From: Combretum micranthum
Taxonomy: Eukaryota; Streptophyta; Magnoliopsida; Myrtales; Combretaceae
Length of the DNA: 64,000 nucleotides
Assembly: GCA_024138025.1 (NCBI GenBank)
Contig: JAMXBD010000967.1
Span: forward strand, 372,001 to 436,000
Direction: 5' to 3'
Shown here: piece by piece, positions 1-13,100 of the stretch
Layout: every line of letters begins with the position of its first letter
How positions within the stretch are numbered: position 1 is the stretch's first letter
The notes under the pieces: model-generated
Database searches by the model: none
Told to the model about the DNA's origin: nothing
The model's input: only the letters and a program-made list of their open reading frames with translations
Made by a program: the position numbers and the translations under genes

Positions 1-1545
1 ACAACAAAATACTTGAGCATACTTAAATATGAGTTATATAGTTATAAAAAGAGAATTTTTCAACTATATAGATAACTAAGTATTTATCAAACAAATTTTG
101 ATTTCTTGAACCAAAGGTGTTTTTACTTGAAAAATCCGTAGTGAATTTTGTCGCCACTGTTTCGGGGCCTATATGGCCTTATTTGATGGAAATAGTTTTA
201 GAAATGGGTAGATCTTTTCGAGTAGGTAGAAATCGGTATATTATATGCGCGATTCCGAGTTAAAATAACCAAGTTATGGCCATTTTAAGTTGGAACATTC
301 CTTTATACGAACTTTAACGTTCTTTTGATATTGTTTTGTCAAATCTCAAGAAAATCATCAAGAAATACTTATTATGGGTATTTTATTTGGTTAGGTGACC
401 CCGAGGAAGGATTCCTTTACCCCGAGGATTATTATGACTAAGTGGAGTGTGTGAACGACTCATCCACCTAGAGAAATAGTCGACATGGCATCGTGAGTTT
501 ATTTCCATTAAAAGCTATACTTGTTGTGCTTGTAAATTAGTTGCATTAGAGTTAGGAAAAGATAAACCGATGTGTATGTAAGATAATTCCTTGAAAGAAT
601 TATTAAGAATATCGAAGCCAGAATTGTTTTAAATGATTGTTTTAGTATAGTATTGATTTGTATGAAATTCCTTGATCGCCTTAAATTTAAAAATAATTAT
701 GCTATGACTTTATAAATAAATGAATTGATGCATACGACAAAGTGAGTCACATTGCATTTTGGGTTATTATCCTTGGGTGAGAAGGATAGTAAACTCATGT
801 CGAAAGCAACACTTGGCAGGAGATCCGAAAGAGATTGCTTGGCGGCTTAATGGAAAATACTTGGCGGAAGATTCGAAAGCAAGGTCAATCAAGTAGATTC
901 AGAATGCTTGGCGATGAGTGCTCGCGAGCATGAAAACTTTTTAACTAAAACTACTTGAATTGAGGTTATGTATCACCAAACCCTGAATGGAGGGCGTAAA
1001 TCCATTCAACATATAGTTCCCGGAACACTATATGCTTGTTTGCCCACGTGCTTGATTGCATTACATTTGTTTGTTTAATCAACTTGTTTGAAATCTTGTT
1101 ACAATAAGTTATTTATGGAAATAGTTCTCACTAAGCCTTTAGCTTATACCCCAATAGATATCTTTTGCAGTTTTCCTACTTATGGTTAAGGCCACGAGGA
1201 CCCTGCAAGCAGGTAATTTCTTGTTGGATACTAGAAATAGAAATAAAGTGTAGTATTAGTATTGTTGAACAAATACTCATGTAATAGATTAGTGATCAAG
1301 GGGATACGTCCCTAAGTTTGTAAGGCCATTAATATGAATGAATAATTATTATGAATCCTCTTTTCTTAAATGTGTTATTTATATCTTCTTAAACTTCATA
1401 AGTCCATGTATGGTCCTCTAAAGTTGTGAAAGTACGCCTTACACTTAATATAAAAGCTTTTGGGAATGGCTAAAGTTGTCATACTTAAGCTTTAATATTG
1501 AGTGTGGCGGACTGTCACGTTTAGGGTACTCTTTGGGGCGTGACA
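1..1545 (+). mobile_element. LTR-1, 3' part of a chromovirus LTR
   Basis: The 5' end lies left of the window. The 3' end reads GGGGCGTGACA at 1535-1545, the terminus shared by all plus-oriented copies here. Landmarks in order are the palindromic core at about 258-302, the acidic exon-like frame at 397-441, a short tandem repeat around 800-900 (CTTGGCGGAAGATTCGAAAGC-like units), and the covarying hairpin pair at 985-1034. It sits inside LTR-2; the likely TSD copy on this side is aatcg (1546-1550), but its partner is outside the window. Confidence 0.8.
985..1034 (+). other. Covarying double stem-loop (exemplar, LTR-1)
   Basis: Stem 1 is GAATGGA/TCCATTC (985-991 with 1001-1007). Stem 2 is CATATAGT/ACTATATG (1010-1017 with 1027-1034). 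Counterparts lie at 4378-4427, 5689-5738, 6820-6869, 8626-8673, 15077-15120, 36914-36961, 40155-40203, 46720 to about 46770, 47389-47438 and 54129-54177. Arms change in compensated ways: GATGGA/TCCATC, CATGGA/TCCATG and ACGGA/TCCGT in stem 1; CATATGAT/ATCATATG in stem 2. Confidence 0.75.
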
Positions 1546-2529
1546 AATCGAACGATGTGTGAAATGACCTAGATATAAATTCTATTTAAATTTCATGTGT
1601 TTATTTATTTATTTAAATTGTTGAATTGAATGAGCATGTTTGATGCTTGCTAGTACTCTAAAATATATTATTTTGCATGTATACATTGAAATTAATATCT
1701 TTGTTTTATATGTATTAATGTGTGTGTGTAATAAAATTATTAGTTATGTCTTTTATACATTAAGGTATTAGTTAAGTCAGATTTATAATATTAATCTTGG
1801 TTTACCATAAGATTAGTGATAGAATTTTATTTCTTTAGTTAAGTTAGCATTTATGCTTATTTAAGCCCCAAATGAGATTCAAATTTAATCCAAATGCACC
1901 CTAAGTTTGTGTATGCTTTAAGGGGTAAATTTGGAATGTGTTTAAAGTCAAATTAAGCTTAATTGAACTACTTTTTGGGGGGAACTCATTTTATCCGAAT
2001 TTTCTTTTCTTTCTTTTCTCTTCTTCTTCCATTTCCATCTCCATTTCCAAGTTCCAAGTTTAGACTAAGAGCAATAGTAAGCTTTGGAAATCAAGTTCTC
2101 TCCAAGGCAAAGCATTTACATGTGAGTGGATTTAATTGTGATTATTGTTTTGTTTTTCTTTCTTGAAGTAGTTGTATGGATTCTTAGATGAAATGAGTTT
2201 AATGTTATCTAAATGGTTTGTTCATGTTTGGGATGAGCTAGGAGTGTGTTATATGAGTGTGTGAGTTTGTGTATGTATGGTTAAAGAGATATGAAGTATT
2301 GGGAGGATGTGAAGAGGATTTGTGTAGGAAATTTAGATTGGATTGAAGTGGAATTTGAAGTGTTTAATTGTGTTGATTTCTTGTTTTGAATTGTTAGGAT
2401 TGAGTAGTATAGATAGGAGTGAGTATATGAAGTTGGAAGTGTGGTTGAGGAAGGTTTTGAAGTGTTGTAAGATTGAATTTTTCAAAGTGAAAAACAGGGG
2501 ATTTGTATTCTGTCGTTTAAGTCTGTTTT

Positions 2530-2900
2530 TGAAACGTACGCCGGCACCTAGGAATTCAACGCCGCCGGCTTAGAGGCAGCGTTGGATTCAAATTTCTTAA
2601 GGCTAGCTGAAAGCCGCCGGCTTTCGTTGGAAAAGTCAGCCGACGTTCTTTCGTTCATAATGTACGCTGGCAGCGAAAATCAAGGCCGCCGGCGTATGTG
2701 TCAAAAGCGGACGGCTTAGACCTCTCTGGACGTTTTTGAAATTTTTGGTTTTGGATTCTACGCTGGCTCAAGGCCGCCGGCGTAGGATAAAAAGGCTGAC
2801 GGCGTACCCTTGAATACTGCCAGCGCTGGCAGTGTTGATTTTCAAAGTATTGAGCACCGGCTCAAAGCCGCCGGCTTTGGCTGCCGGCCTATCCTCTGTA
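2530..2900. repeat. GC-rich palindromic repeat array in LTR-Q
   Basis: A 370-bp GC-rich island in otherwise AT-rich DNA, built from recurring GCCGCCGGC blocks. Each block follows a partial complement such as ACGCTGGC or CACCGGC, with short spacers of the type tcaaag or tcaagg. Adjacent blocks can pair (TACGCTGGC with GCCGGCGTA), giving serial hairpins whose outer bases change together from unit to unit. Confidence 0.7.
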
Positions 2901-3134
2901 CTTTTGAATTTTATAAACTTTTTCTAAAATTTTCTGAAGTTTGTTATTTGAGCAATTAAGTATTTATTAAGCGATTTACGATGTAATAGGACCTTTAAAT
3001 GCTTGTTTATGACTTTGTATTCAATTATTTGGATTTCTTTGATTAATTGTGATATATAGATATAATATGTGTATAATTGTGAGAATGAAGTCTATAATTG
3101 TTGATTTATTGATTATTGTGATGTTCTATTATAG

Positions 3135-3194
3135 TTAAGGATTCTTCGGTTAGTTCATCACCGAGAGATCCTAGTTATATACTAACGGGTTCAG
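3135..3194 (+). other. Exon-like segment a in LTR-Q
   Basis: The segment is preceded by ttctattatag and followed by the donor-like TCAG|GTACGC. It is open in the frame KDSSVSSSPRDPSYILTGS and ends in phase 1 (a lone G). That phase joins exactly to segment b at 3852, where GT completes a glycine codon. Splicing is inferred only from the site sequences and the phase match. Confidence 0.4.
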
Positions 3195-3851
3195 GTACGC
3201 AATAACTTGTTTGATGTTTGCTAGGACTAGGCATTCCTAATTTGACCTAAATTTATTCGGCTTAATATTTTAATGAATTGGATGTCTATTTCGCTGTTTA
3301 ATCTGGTCCGAGGAGCAGCAAACTTGTCATGATGCAATGACATGTTAGTTAGGCGCTTAACCAAGTCATGATGCAATGACTTTACCATGATGCAATAGTA
3401 CGCTATGATGCAATAGCGATTCTTTTTGGTTAAGTGGGTAGCCGATAGGGGGAAATAGTATCTGAGTAACGTTTGCTTAAACTTAGGGGGAAATACCATG
3501 ATTTAGTTCAAAGTTTATGGGAACTTGTGAACTAGGCTCATGTTATGGACTGAGTTTAAGTAGAGTCGAGCAACGGCTTTTAAACCCTAAATGAAGCTAT
3601 TATCTTCATGAAATAGATATAGGAGATATAAGTATTCGGACTGCTTATATCAACCCCCTGAGCAGCTGCTGTTACTCAGGATCCCTGAATTCCCGAAGCG
3701 TGACCGGGGTTTGAATACCCTCTTGTTGATTTGTGAAAGAAAGTATAATAAAGATAATCACCGCCTAATGATGCATTACATCGACCTGATGATTTGTTTT
3801 TGCATTGGTTATTGTGTACTGGGCCTTTGGCTCACTTTTGCTGCTTTGCAG

Positions 3852-3928
3852 GTATTGGAGACGAGTATTATGATGACTTAGGCTATGGGTCCGATTTCAA
3901 GAGATTTCTGGATGAGTGGGACGAATAG
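3852..3928 (+). other. Exon-like acidic terminal segment b in LTR-Q
   Basis: The segment is preceded by an acceptor-like ctgctttgcag. In the phase set by segment a it encodes 24 acidic/aromatic residues: GDEYYDDLGYGSDF is followed by a stretch ending FLDEWDE and a TAG stop at 3926-3928. It parallels the acidic exon-like frame in the main LTR family, which also begins with GT after AG and ends in an acidic, tyrosine-rich tail. Confidence 0.4.
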
Positions 3929-4306
3929 GATCCGATTACCCTGGGCTTTTGGAAGACTTTTTGCTAAGGAAAAGCTATGTATAGAAGGCTTGTTAGTTAA
4001 GCCAATTTCTTTTTGTAATGACCTTAAGATCCTTTAGGATTCTTATGTTTTGAGAAAACATGTAATTTTTGTAGTGTCTTGTATTGGCACTAAACGATGT
4101 TTATACAATGTAAATGTATGTATAGATTGCTTTTGTTAGCAATCTTGTTTTGTTTAAAAAGTTCTTTACAAAATATAGTGGTTTTGATCAAACAATTTTC
4201 ATAAATTGTTAGTTTTAGGACAACCTTACATATAATGTGAAAACATTATATGTAGTTGGGGATTTGGTACTCTAAGTCTCGGGATTTAGAGGAACGGGTC
4301 TTTACA

Positions 4307-4986
4307 CTGTGGGTGAGAACCTAGGGACTAGCAGTAGAAGATCGAGAATCTTCAACCTCGATTTCCTAACCTTCGATACGGAGGGGTAAATCCGTTCTAT
4401 ATATGGTTTCTGGATAACTATATATATTTGCGTAATCACGTGATTGTTGCATTGTATGCATAGCATATGTGTGAAAATCTAAATAAACTTGTTTGAAAAT
4501 ATGGTGCAAATGAAAAGAAATATCTCACTAAGCTAGTTGTAGCTTATACCCTTATAAATTTTGCTGAAACAGGTATACCCGTGGCTTAAATTGAGGATCA
4601 TAATGTTAAGGAAGTCATGGAGGGATGTTAAGCTTCTATGAAAGAAATGGAAGCATAAGATGAAGTAATTTTGTAAGGTTCTTTATATGTAATGGCTTGT
4701 ATGATTAGTGTTATGTTGATTCTAAGATGTATATTTATTTAAAAATAATAGAGGGATATGCCCCCAAGAATTGTAATTTAATATGTATATGTTTTATAAG
4801 TATTCTCTTTGCCTTGTTACTTATTTATTATCAATATAAAATGTGTTACTCTGATGCGTTCCCTTGATTGTGATGTACGCTTTGTACATGATATGGAAGC
4901 CTTTGCGTGACTGAGGTAGTCATTCTTAGGCTTTAGTATTGTGTACGGCGGACTGCCACGTTTAGGGTACCCCTTGGGGCGTGACA
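4307..4986 (+). mobile_element. LTR-2, 3' fragment
   Basis: A copy of the main LTR family that also owns 1546-1559, separated by LTR-Q. It ends GGGGCGTGACA at 4986. The hairpin pair (4378-4427) uses ACGGA/TCCGT arms, a compensated variant. It was inserted into LTR-3: sequence after 4986 resumes at the ttatatgtgaaatt position of the family. The 5' part is outside the window. Confidence 0.75.
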
Positions 4987-6297
4987 TCTTATATGTGAAA
5001 TTTCTAGTTAAAATGAGCAAGTTATTGTTATTTTAAGTTGGAATTTCCATTCATCTGATTTTTGGCGGAAATAGCAAAATAGAATTAGAAATGTTAAGTA
5101 GAACTTCCGTGAAATACTCATTTCAGGTATTTCTTTCATTTAGGTTATGAGGAGTTGGAGGATCCATATTAGGAGGACTTTCACGAGTAAAAGGATTTAT
5201 TTCCTTTTTTTTTTTTTTTTTCCAAGGATGGCAGAATGAGTTTATCTCCTACTTTTACATGTTTTTGCTTGTAGCTAGAGGCACTAGAAGTAGGAAAAAG
5301 AAGAAAATGGCATATGCATGATAATATTAGTTGAAAGTATACTAAGCATATCGAGACATGAATTGTTGTTAATTAGATTACGTTTTATTATTATGATGGA
5401 GTATCTACAAATTCTATGATCGCCTTTAAACTACCTTAATCGCATATTAAAAGTTATATTAATCGATTCATGTATATCACTATGTGAGTCACATTACATG
5501 TAACTACTATACTTCGGTGGGAAGATAGTATAGTAATGAGGTAATCACAGGAGCAGTAAGGCTGCCAAGATGGGTGAATAAGAGATGGAAATAACAATTT
5601 TGGGATTGGCGAATAGGAGTCGGAAAAAAAAAAGACTATAAAGTGGATGATAAAGATGGGTTTTAAAGAGTTGGAAATACCTAACGTCGAATGGAGGGCG
5701 TAATCCATTCAAACATATGATTTCTGGTAGATCATATGTATTGTTCGCTTACTTGTTTGATGCATTTCATATGCTTGTTTAATAGCTTGTTTGAATTTAT
5801 TAATACGAGTACGATAATCTAGGAATATTCTCACTAAGCTAGTTAAGTTTACATCCCAATATATTTTTGTTAACACAGGATCAATATCTCTTATACCCCA
5901 ATCCTTCGGTTATCCAGGTAAGCTTATGCTTTTGGAAAGCTTTTGGGGGAAATCCTTTTAAAGATCTTAGAATAGATTTCCCTTAAAATCTTTGTAGTTA
6001 TAGTTGTTGTTATATGTAAGATTCAAACTATATTTTGGATATTGGAAAATTATCGAGGGAATGCCTCTAAGTTTATGTAAAGATTTTATTATGACTAATC
6101 TAGTAAATATATGTTTATTAGTTCTTGTATGTTTTATATTACTACTTAAACCACATATCCCACCGGTGTTTTCTATTGCCATGTTAGATGCCTTACAGAT
6201 AATATCGAGATTTTCGCGTGACTAAGATAGTCATTCTTAAATCTTAATATTGCATGTGATGGATTGCTACGTTTAAGGTACTCTTTGGGGCGTGACA
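4987..6297 (+). mobile_element. LTR-3, 3' fragment
   Basis: This fragment begins in the middle of the family consensus at the palindromic core (about 5006-5048) and ends GGGGCGTGACA at 6297. The acidic exon-like frame near 5150 is decayed. The hairpin pair at 5689-5738 is intact (CATATGAT/ATCATATG arms). A T-run of about 19 lies at 5204-5222. Confidence 0.75.
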
Positions 6298-7997
6298 AGA
6301 TGAGTTGTAATTGTAAACCTGTCACGCCCCAAAGGGTACCCTAAACGTGACAGTCTGCCACACTCAATATTAAAGTTTAAGTATGACAACCTTAGTCATT
6401 CCCAAAAGGTTTTATATTAAGTGTGAGGCATACTTTCACAACTTTAGAAACCATACATGGAATTATGAAGCTTAAGAAGGTACAATAACAAATTAAGGAA
6501 AGAGGATTCATAATATTCAATTACTTATAACAACGATCTTTACAACTTAGGGTAATTTTCCTTTGATTACCAATCTATTACAAGGAGGTTTGTACATCAA
6601 TACTAATACTACAATTCATCTAAAATTTCCTTTATCCAAAAGAAATTACCTGATCGCAGGGTTCTTGTGGCCTTAACCATAAATAGGAAAGATATCTATG
6701 GAGGTATAAGCTAACAGGCTTAATGAGAATTATTTCCATAAATAACTTCTAGTAACAAAGTTTCAAACAAGTTAATTAAGCAAACAAATGGGATGCAACA
6801 TACACGTGGGCAAACAAGGCATATAGTTTTCCTGGAACTATATGTTGAATGGATTTGCGCACTCCATTCATGGTTTGGTGATACATAACCTCAAAACAAG
6901 TAGTTTTTAATAAAAAGTTTTATGCTTCCGATCAATATCACCAAGCACATGAAGTCTACTTGAATTGAGCCTTGCTTTCAGATCTTCCGCCAAGCATTTC
7001 CTTTTTCCATAACGCAGCCAAGCAATCGCTTTCGGATCTTCCGCCAAGTGTTGCTTTCGACATGAACTTACTATCCTTCTCACCCAAGGATAATAACCTA
7101 AAATGCAATGTGACTCACTTCGTGGTATGCATGAATCCATTTATTTATGACATCATAACATTCTTATTATCAAGTTTAAGGTGATCAAAGCATTTCATAC
7201 AAAGCAAGTGTTATACTAAAATAAACATTTTAAATCAATTCTGGCCTCGATATTCTTAGGATTCATTCAAAGAATTAATTAACATACATATCCATTTTCC
7301 TTTTCCTAATTCTAATGCAACTAAATTACAAGCACAACAAGTATAACATTTAAAGGAAATGAACTCACGATGCCATGTCGACTATTCTTCTATGCGGACG
7401 TTCACACACTCCACTCAATCGAAATAATCTTCGGGATATAGGTATCCTTCCTCGGAGTCACCTGGCCAAAGAAAATACCCACAATGAGTATTTCTTGATG
7501 ATTTCTTGAATTTTGACAAGACAATGTCAAAAGAACGTTAAAGTTCGTATAAATGAATGTTCCAACTTAAAATGGCCATAACTTGGTCATTTTAACTCGG
7601 AATCGCGCATATAATATACCGATTTCTACCTACTCGAAAAGATCTATCCATTTCTAAAATTATTTTTAACAAATAAGGTCATATAGGCTCCGAAAAAGTG
7701 GCGACAAAATTCACCACGGATTTTCCAATGCAAAAACAACTTTGGTTTAAGAATTCAAAATTTGTTTGATAAATACTTAGTTATCTATATAGTTGAAAAA
7801 TTCTCTTTTTATGGTTACTTAGCTCATATTCATTCATGATCAAGTGTTTGTTGTCCATTCATATTGCTCAAGTAAAAAAAATCATGTCGATTTTGGAGTT
7901 TTTAGAAAAATATAGTTTACATGAATTCTCTTTTGTAAATCTCTTGAAATGAACATTTTATTTCCTTTGTTTTCCAAAGATGTTTTATGTTGACATT

Positions 7998-8022
7998 ATA
8001 TATATATATATATATATATATT
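7998..8022. repeat. (TA)n microsatellite
   Basis: An uninterrupted run of TA dinucleotides inside LTR-A. Confidence 0.9.
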
Positions 8023-9854
8023 TCCAAGTAACTTTTTGAAAATAACTTTTCTTCTTTCTATGTTTTCTATATTAATACTATTTTTCCTATTTATTTTTCC
8101 TATACAAATTTTGTCACACCCCATAGGGGTGTCCTAAACGTAACAGTCCGCCACATACTATATAAGACTCTCGAATTTCTATCCAAGCCCTTCGGAAGTC
8201 TTGTATAGATGTAAAGCGTCCCTTTACGACAATAGAATACTTTAATCAATGGAGTTAAGAAGTTTAATGTGGCATTCATTAGCCATAGATAATAAACCAA
8301 AACACATATATAAATTACAAAGTCTAAGGGGCATTCCCCTGCAAAATAATATTAAGTTCATTACAGTCATCCAGAGTCCTTTGGTTTCTAACGGAAGTCT
8401 AAACAAAATCAAAGTAAACTTCTAAGGGAAACCTAGCTCCGGTACCTGAGCTGTAGCCTGCCTTGGCCTAAGCCAAATGAATTCATGCTGCAACAAGTAA
8501 AAACTATAGGGGCGTAAGCTAACTAGCTTAGTGAGTGAAAACTTCCATATCACAATTAAGACAAATCATTCAAGCAAGTGATTATTCAATCAAGTGAAAT
8601 GCATCACACAAGTGGATTTAACAAACATATGACCAGCCGGAAATCATATGTAGATGGACTTACGCCCTCCATCCCGGGTTAGCAAATTAACGAATCCTGC
8701 GGTACAACACCGTTTAAGCTCACGGTCAACTGAACAATATTTCGTTTTATGGATCACGATTAACCAACATATTCGTTTTGTGGATCACGAAAAACCAACA
8801 AATGCTAATGCTCTATCCCCATCGTGATATGAATGAGTTCAAAATTTCATTTAATGCCCAATAGTCAATTAATCCGATTCTTTTAGGTGACCAGACAATC
8901 TTCGCAGATAATCAATTATAGCTCCTCTCTATACAAACAATAAATTATCACCGGCTTCGATATTCTTAATTCCAACTTCACATATCAATAGCAGTCAAAT
9001 ATAATTCCCAAATACCCCATCATGCATATTTATTTTTATCTTTGCCTAAGCAACTAATGCAACTATCATTATACTCACAAGTAATAATTGAAATCGGAAG
9101 TAATACTCACTCGGCCATGGTACGCCGATCTCTTAATAGTAGTAGTCAGGTGGTAGGTGTAAACCCCCGAAGTTTTTCGATCAAATTAAATGCTTAAACC
9201 CTAATCAGAAGTCAACCGGATTTTCAAGTCAACAAAACCCTAGTTTACCATAACCGCTTAACTCCGGCATTACTGTTTTCCTAGCTCTAGAAAACGAAGT
9301 TTGAGTAATTAGTTATTATGGTTCGTAATAGCTATAGGTTACGTAAAAATATCGGTTTTGCAAAATTCGAGTGTCCTTAGAACCCGATCAGACCCAGTTC
9401 TCGAAAAACATATCCCGGAGCTTGGAATAGGAAAAATATTCCGAATATACCATTAGACTCGTAAAAATATAAGATTTCCAAAAATATTAATTTCGTAATT
9501 TTTCGGTAGCTAAAAATATAAGATATCGCATTTATACGCGTATTTTCTTACTACCAGCATTTAATTGTCATGTCTACTTTTACATTATACTATTTACTAC
9601 TATTCTACACTATTCACCTATCTCTACTTTTCCTTACAAGCTATTCTTACTACCATACACCTATTTCTTACACGTTTTCATTTTCAATACAATTTCACAT
9701 CTTTCATTTCTTACTTTTAATTATAAAAAATACAAAAAATTAAATTTTTCTTCCCCATTTCCCCATATGTAGCGCCGGCCCCCTCTCTATCTCTTCCAAT
9801 TTGTTTTATTTTTACTTTATTTAATTAACACAAATTATCTCCCACATATTTTCC

Positions 9855-9862
9855 TATAAATA
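9855..9862 (+). promoter_or_regulatory. TATA box of LTR-C
   Basis: The sequence is TATAAATA in the context CCTATAAATACCCCC, conserved at the same place in LTR-E (20463-20470), LTR-H (36185-36192) and, on the minus strand, LTR-J (42586-42593) and LTR-A (about 19045-19053). LTR-G has a variant, TATATAAA (31902-31909). It is followed by a CT-rich leader, as expected for an LTR pol II promoter. Confidence 0.7.
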
Positions 9863-10127
9863 CCCCCTCATACCTTCACTTCTTTCACACCACTTCTTTA
9901 TTAAAGTTACTATACTCAAATTTCTCTCCAAATCTCTCCAAGAAAGTTCTTCCAAGAAGCTCTCTTTAGTTTATCTCTTTTAGGTAAAAATTCTTCAATA
10001 AATTCCTATGTTCATCTACTTAGTATGAACTTAATGTGTGTTTTCCAAAACCATGAAGGTTAAGAAAGCAACAACAGGTTCATACTTTGTTTTTGTTCAT
10101 AATATCAATTCCTTTATGTTCCTTTAT

Positions 10128-13100
10128 TGTAGATATCTCATTTTGACATTTTTTGTCAAAATAAATACTTATGTTAGTATATACATAATTAGAATAATTG
10201 AATTTTGCAAATTATAAATGTTAAAGCTAGGAATAAAAAAAATAATAAATAAATAAATAATAATAATAATGAATCAATTTAATAGAAATAAATACAATAG
10301 ATGTAATATGGATAATTAATATAGTATAAAGTAATTTCGAAAATTCGTTAAAAAAAAAATTATTTTACTGTTCATCGTCTTCCAGCTTTGGCCGCCCGAT
10401 GGGCCAAGTTTGAGAGCTTTTTTGGCTCGGTTTTCGACCCGTTTTTTACAAACCAAGCACGTTTCTTAAAAGTAGGCACGGAGTAGTTTATATTGGTATA
10501 AAATTTAGTTGTTTTCATCAAGAGAAAGGGTTTCAAATTTGAATTCGAAAATTAAAAAAAAAAACTCGTTTTTAGCTTCCGGAAAAAAGGCAAAATCCGA
10601 GATTTTTGTTGTTTAACGTTCAAAATCTAACGGTAATGATAGCTATTTTTATGTTAATGACAACTAATTAATAGTTGTAATTCGTTTTTTCGGATTAGAA
10701 TAAAAAAACCCTAAATTTAGATCTATAAATAGAGAAGAAAAAAAACAAAAAAAAAAAACACGAAGAGGCAAAGAAAAGAAAAATCAAATAAGCATTTTAT
10801 ATTCAGGAAGTCGAGAGCTTTCTTTTCCCTAATTTGATTGTTGTCGAGAACCACCGAACGGCCGTCATCGGAGTAACCGCGATCCGACGACCCGCGTCAG
10901 CTATCCAAACGAACCACCGGAGTTCTTGTTCCTCTGATCCGTGGCGTACGCATAAATCCCAGAAGTTTTTTTCTCGAACCATTTACGAGATCAATCATCA
11001 TTGGAGAGTGATCTGTGGAAGCTTCAACTATTGAATCAAGACTGTGGAAGCCGCTTCTGATCGTCACTTGTAGAGCCAAATCCAGCCTTCACCTAGTGTC
11101 AAAACTAATCCAATTGGTGAACCTTCGTATCATCCATCTCTAAATCGTCCCAAACACAAGTCAGAACATTTGTTCCCAGGTAAGTTTCATTTGTTTTGTT
11201 CTTTTTTTTTAATAATAATGATAATTAACAATAATATTAAAACTATATTTTAATGTTTAAAATTTCTGATCATATGGAAAATAATAATGATAAATCTGGT
11301 TGTGTGCATATTATGAATATTCGACTCAGAATTACTATGAATTAAAAAAAATGTATTATATAAATGCTGTCGTTAAAAATTCCATTACGATGTATATGTT
11401 TCCTTAATAACATAGTAACCTAAATATATCATATTTGTGAAAAACGTGAATCTCAATTCCATTAAAGCATGTAGTCAATGTGTGGTATGAATTTTGATTT
11501 TTCAGTTCAGGTAATAATTGAACTTGTTGTGAAATTAGTTTTATAATTTTTTTTTTCTTCTTTTTCCTTAAAATTTTGATTTTGAATATATTTGGTTTCG
11601 TCAATGTCAGTGTTAAGTATGGTCTTTGTAAATCAATATGATGTATGTTTGATTTCATGATTCACCTAATGTATAGGATGATATATTATTTTCATCATAA
11701 TATGTTCTACTAGTGTCTTGTTGATTTGAATTCTCGATGGCATCTTGAAATTAGTTTTTTTTTTTATATAGTATATTCAATTGATTTTTTTTTTAATACA
11801 TGATTTTCACCATATGTAGATTATATTTGACATTTTGTTACAATATTATGATACGACATACAGAATTTTCATTGAAATGACTAAAGTTTATAATTCGTAT
11901 GGACAATGTTCTTATTTTTATGATTTAACATTATAATATTCAGGTAATGCATGAAGTTTGAATATAATGATACAAGTTCATTGACATTGATTGTTATATG
12001 TGCATCAAATTGATATGTTCGACATGTGATTTGAATTTCATATTCAAAATTTTGTCACTTGGAAAAATGATTTTTCATAAAATTATCAAAAAGCAATTCA
12101 ATAAATTTAGGATTCACTAAAAACTCATTCTTTTTAATAAAACATAAGTAATAAATGATAGTACTTTCACGAATCACAAATAATTGTTCTATAATTATAT
12201 GTTTGCATTATAAAATCTTTATCATAAATTTCTTTATGCCATAAATTTTGTGAATATGTGTTTTTACCATGATCTATGAATGTATCATTGAGATTTTGTA
12301 ATTTTCACTATGATGTATTCCATTGCTAGTTTGTTGATATAATGTCTTGATTTTTACCATGACTTGTCTTATTGACATCTTGTTAATGTAAATTTTTTAT
12401 TTTTGTCACCATAATATGTTCGATTGATAACTTGCTGAAGTAAGCGTGTTCATTTGAAAATCTTGGTTTGAGTAATAATTGTAGTCGGTAAGTGACATGT
12501 GCATGTATATATATATATATATATTCATAGTAGCATGGATTGGAATTTGTTATGCGAGTTTGTCTAGCTGGAATTAGAATAATTATAATACCTTGTATTG
12601 ATAGAAACCATAATCTTGATATATAGATTGAACTACCATGTATGATTCATTACTCAAAAATTCTTTGTCACCTAGAAAAAATTCGTTTTCATAAAATTGC
12701 TAAAACCTAACTTGATAGATTTAGGGTTCATGTTAAAAGATATGTATATATTTTTTTTATAAAATTAACAAACTTAATGAACTTAAAGCGAAAAGATTTC
12801 GAAAAATTTTAAAATTAACCAACAAACTAATTTTTTTTAAAAAGAACTTCGTGTAGTCTGATCCCGATTAGCGGGTACGTAGGCACCTAAATGGGAGACT
12901 TAAAATATGTAAAAAATTATTTTTGTGAATTTATTTGTTAGTTTAGTTTAGAATACATGAATATTGGTAAAATTTGATAAGATTTGATTAATTTGAATAT
13001 TTCGAGTTTTTTAGATTATATATAATTATTGATGGAATTTGATTAGTATTTTTGTGCTTATTAGACATATGTTTAGTTAATTAGATCCTGATAAATAGTT

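Larger units (their letters stand above)
1560..4306 (+). mobile_element. LTR-Q, solo LTR of a second family
   Basis: The element starts TGAAATGACC and ends GGTCTTTACA, so it has TG...CA ends with weakly inverted termini. It is flanked by atgtg (1555-1559) and ctgtg (4307-4311), an imperfect 5-bp TSD. Removing it restores LTR-2 sequence that matches the parallel stretch in LTR-F near 22850. Inside are a pyrimidine-rich leader (about 2000-2100), a GC-rich palindromic array (2530-2900) and two exon-like segments (3135-3194 and 3852-3928). No gag or pol is present, hence a solo LTR of about 2.75 kb. The superfamily cannot be assigned from what is visible. Confidence 0.65.
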
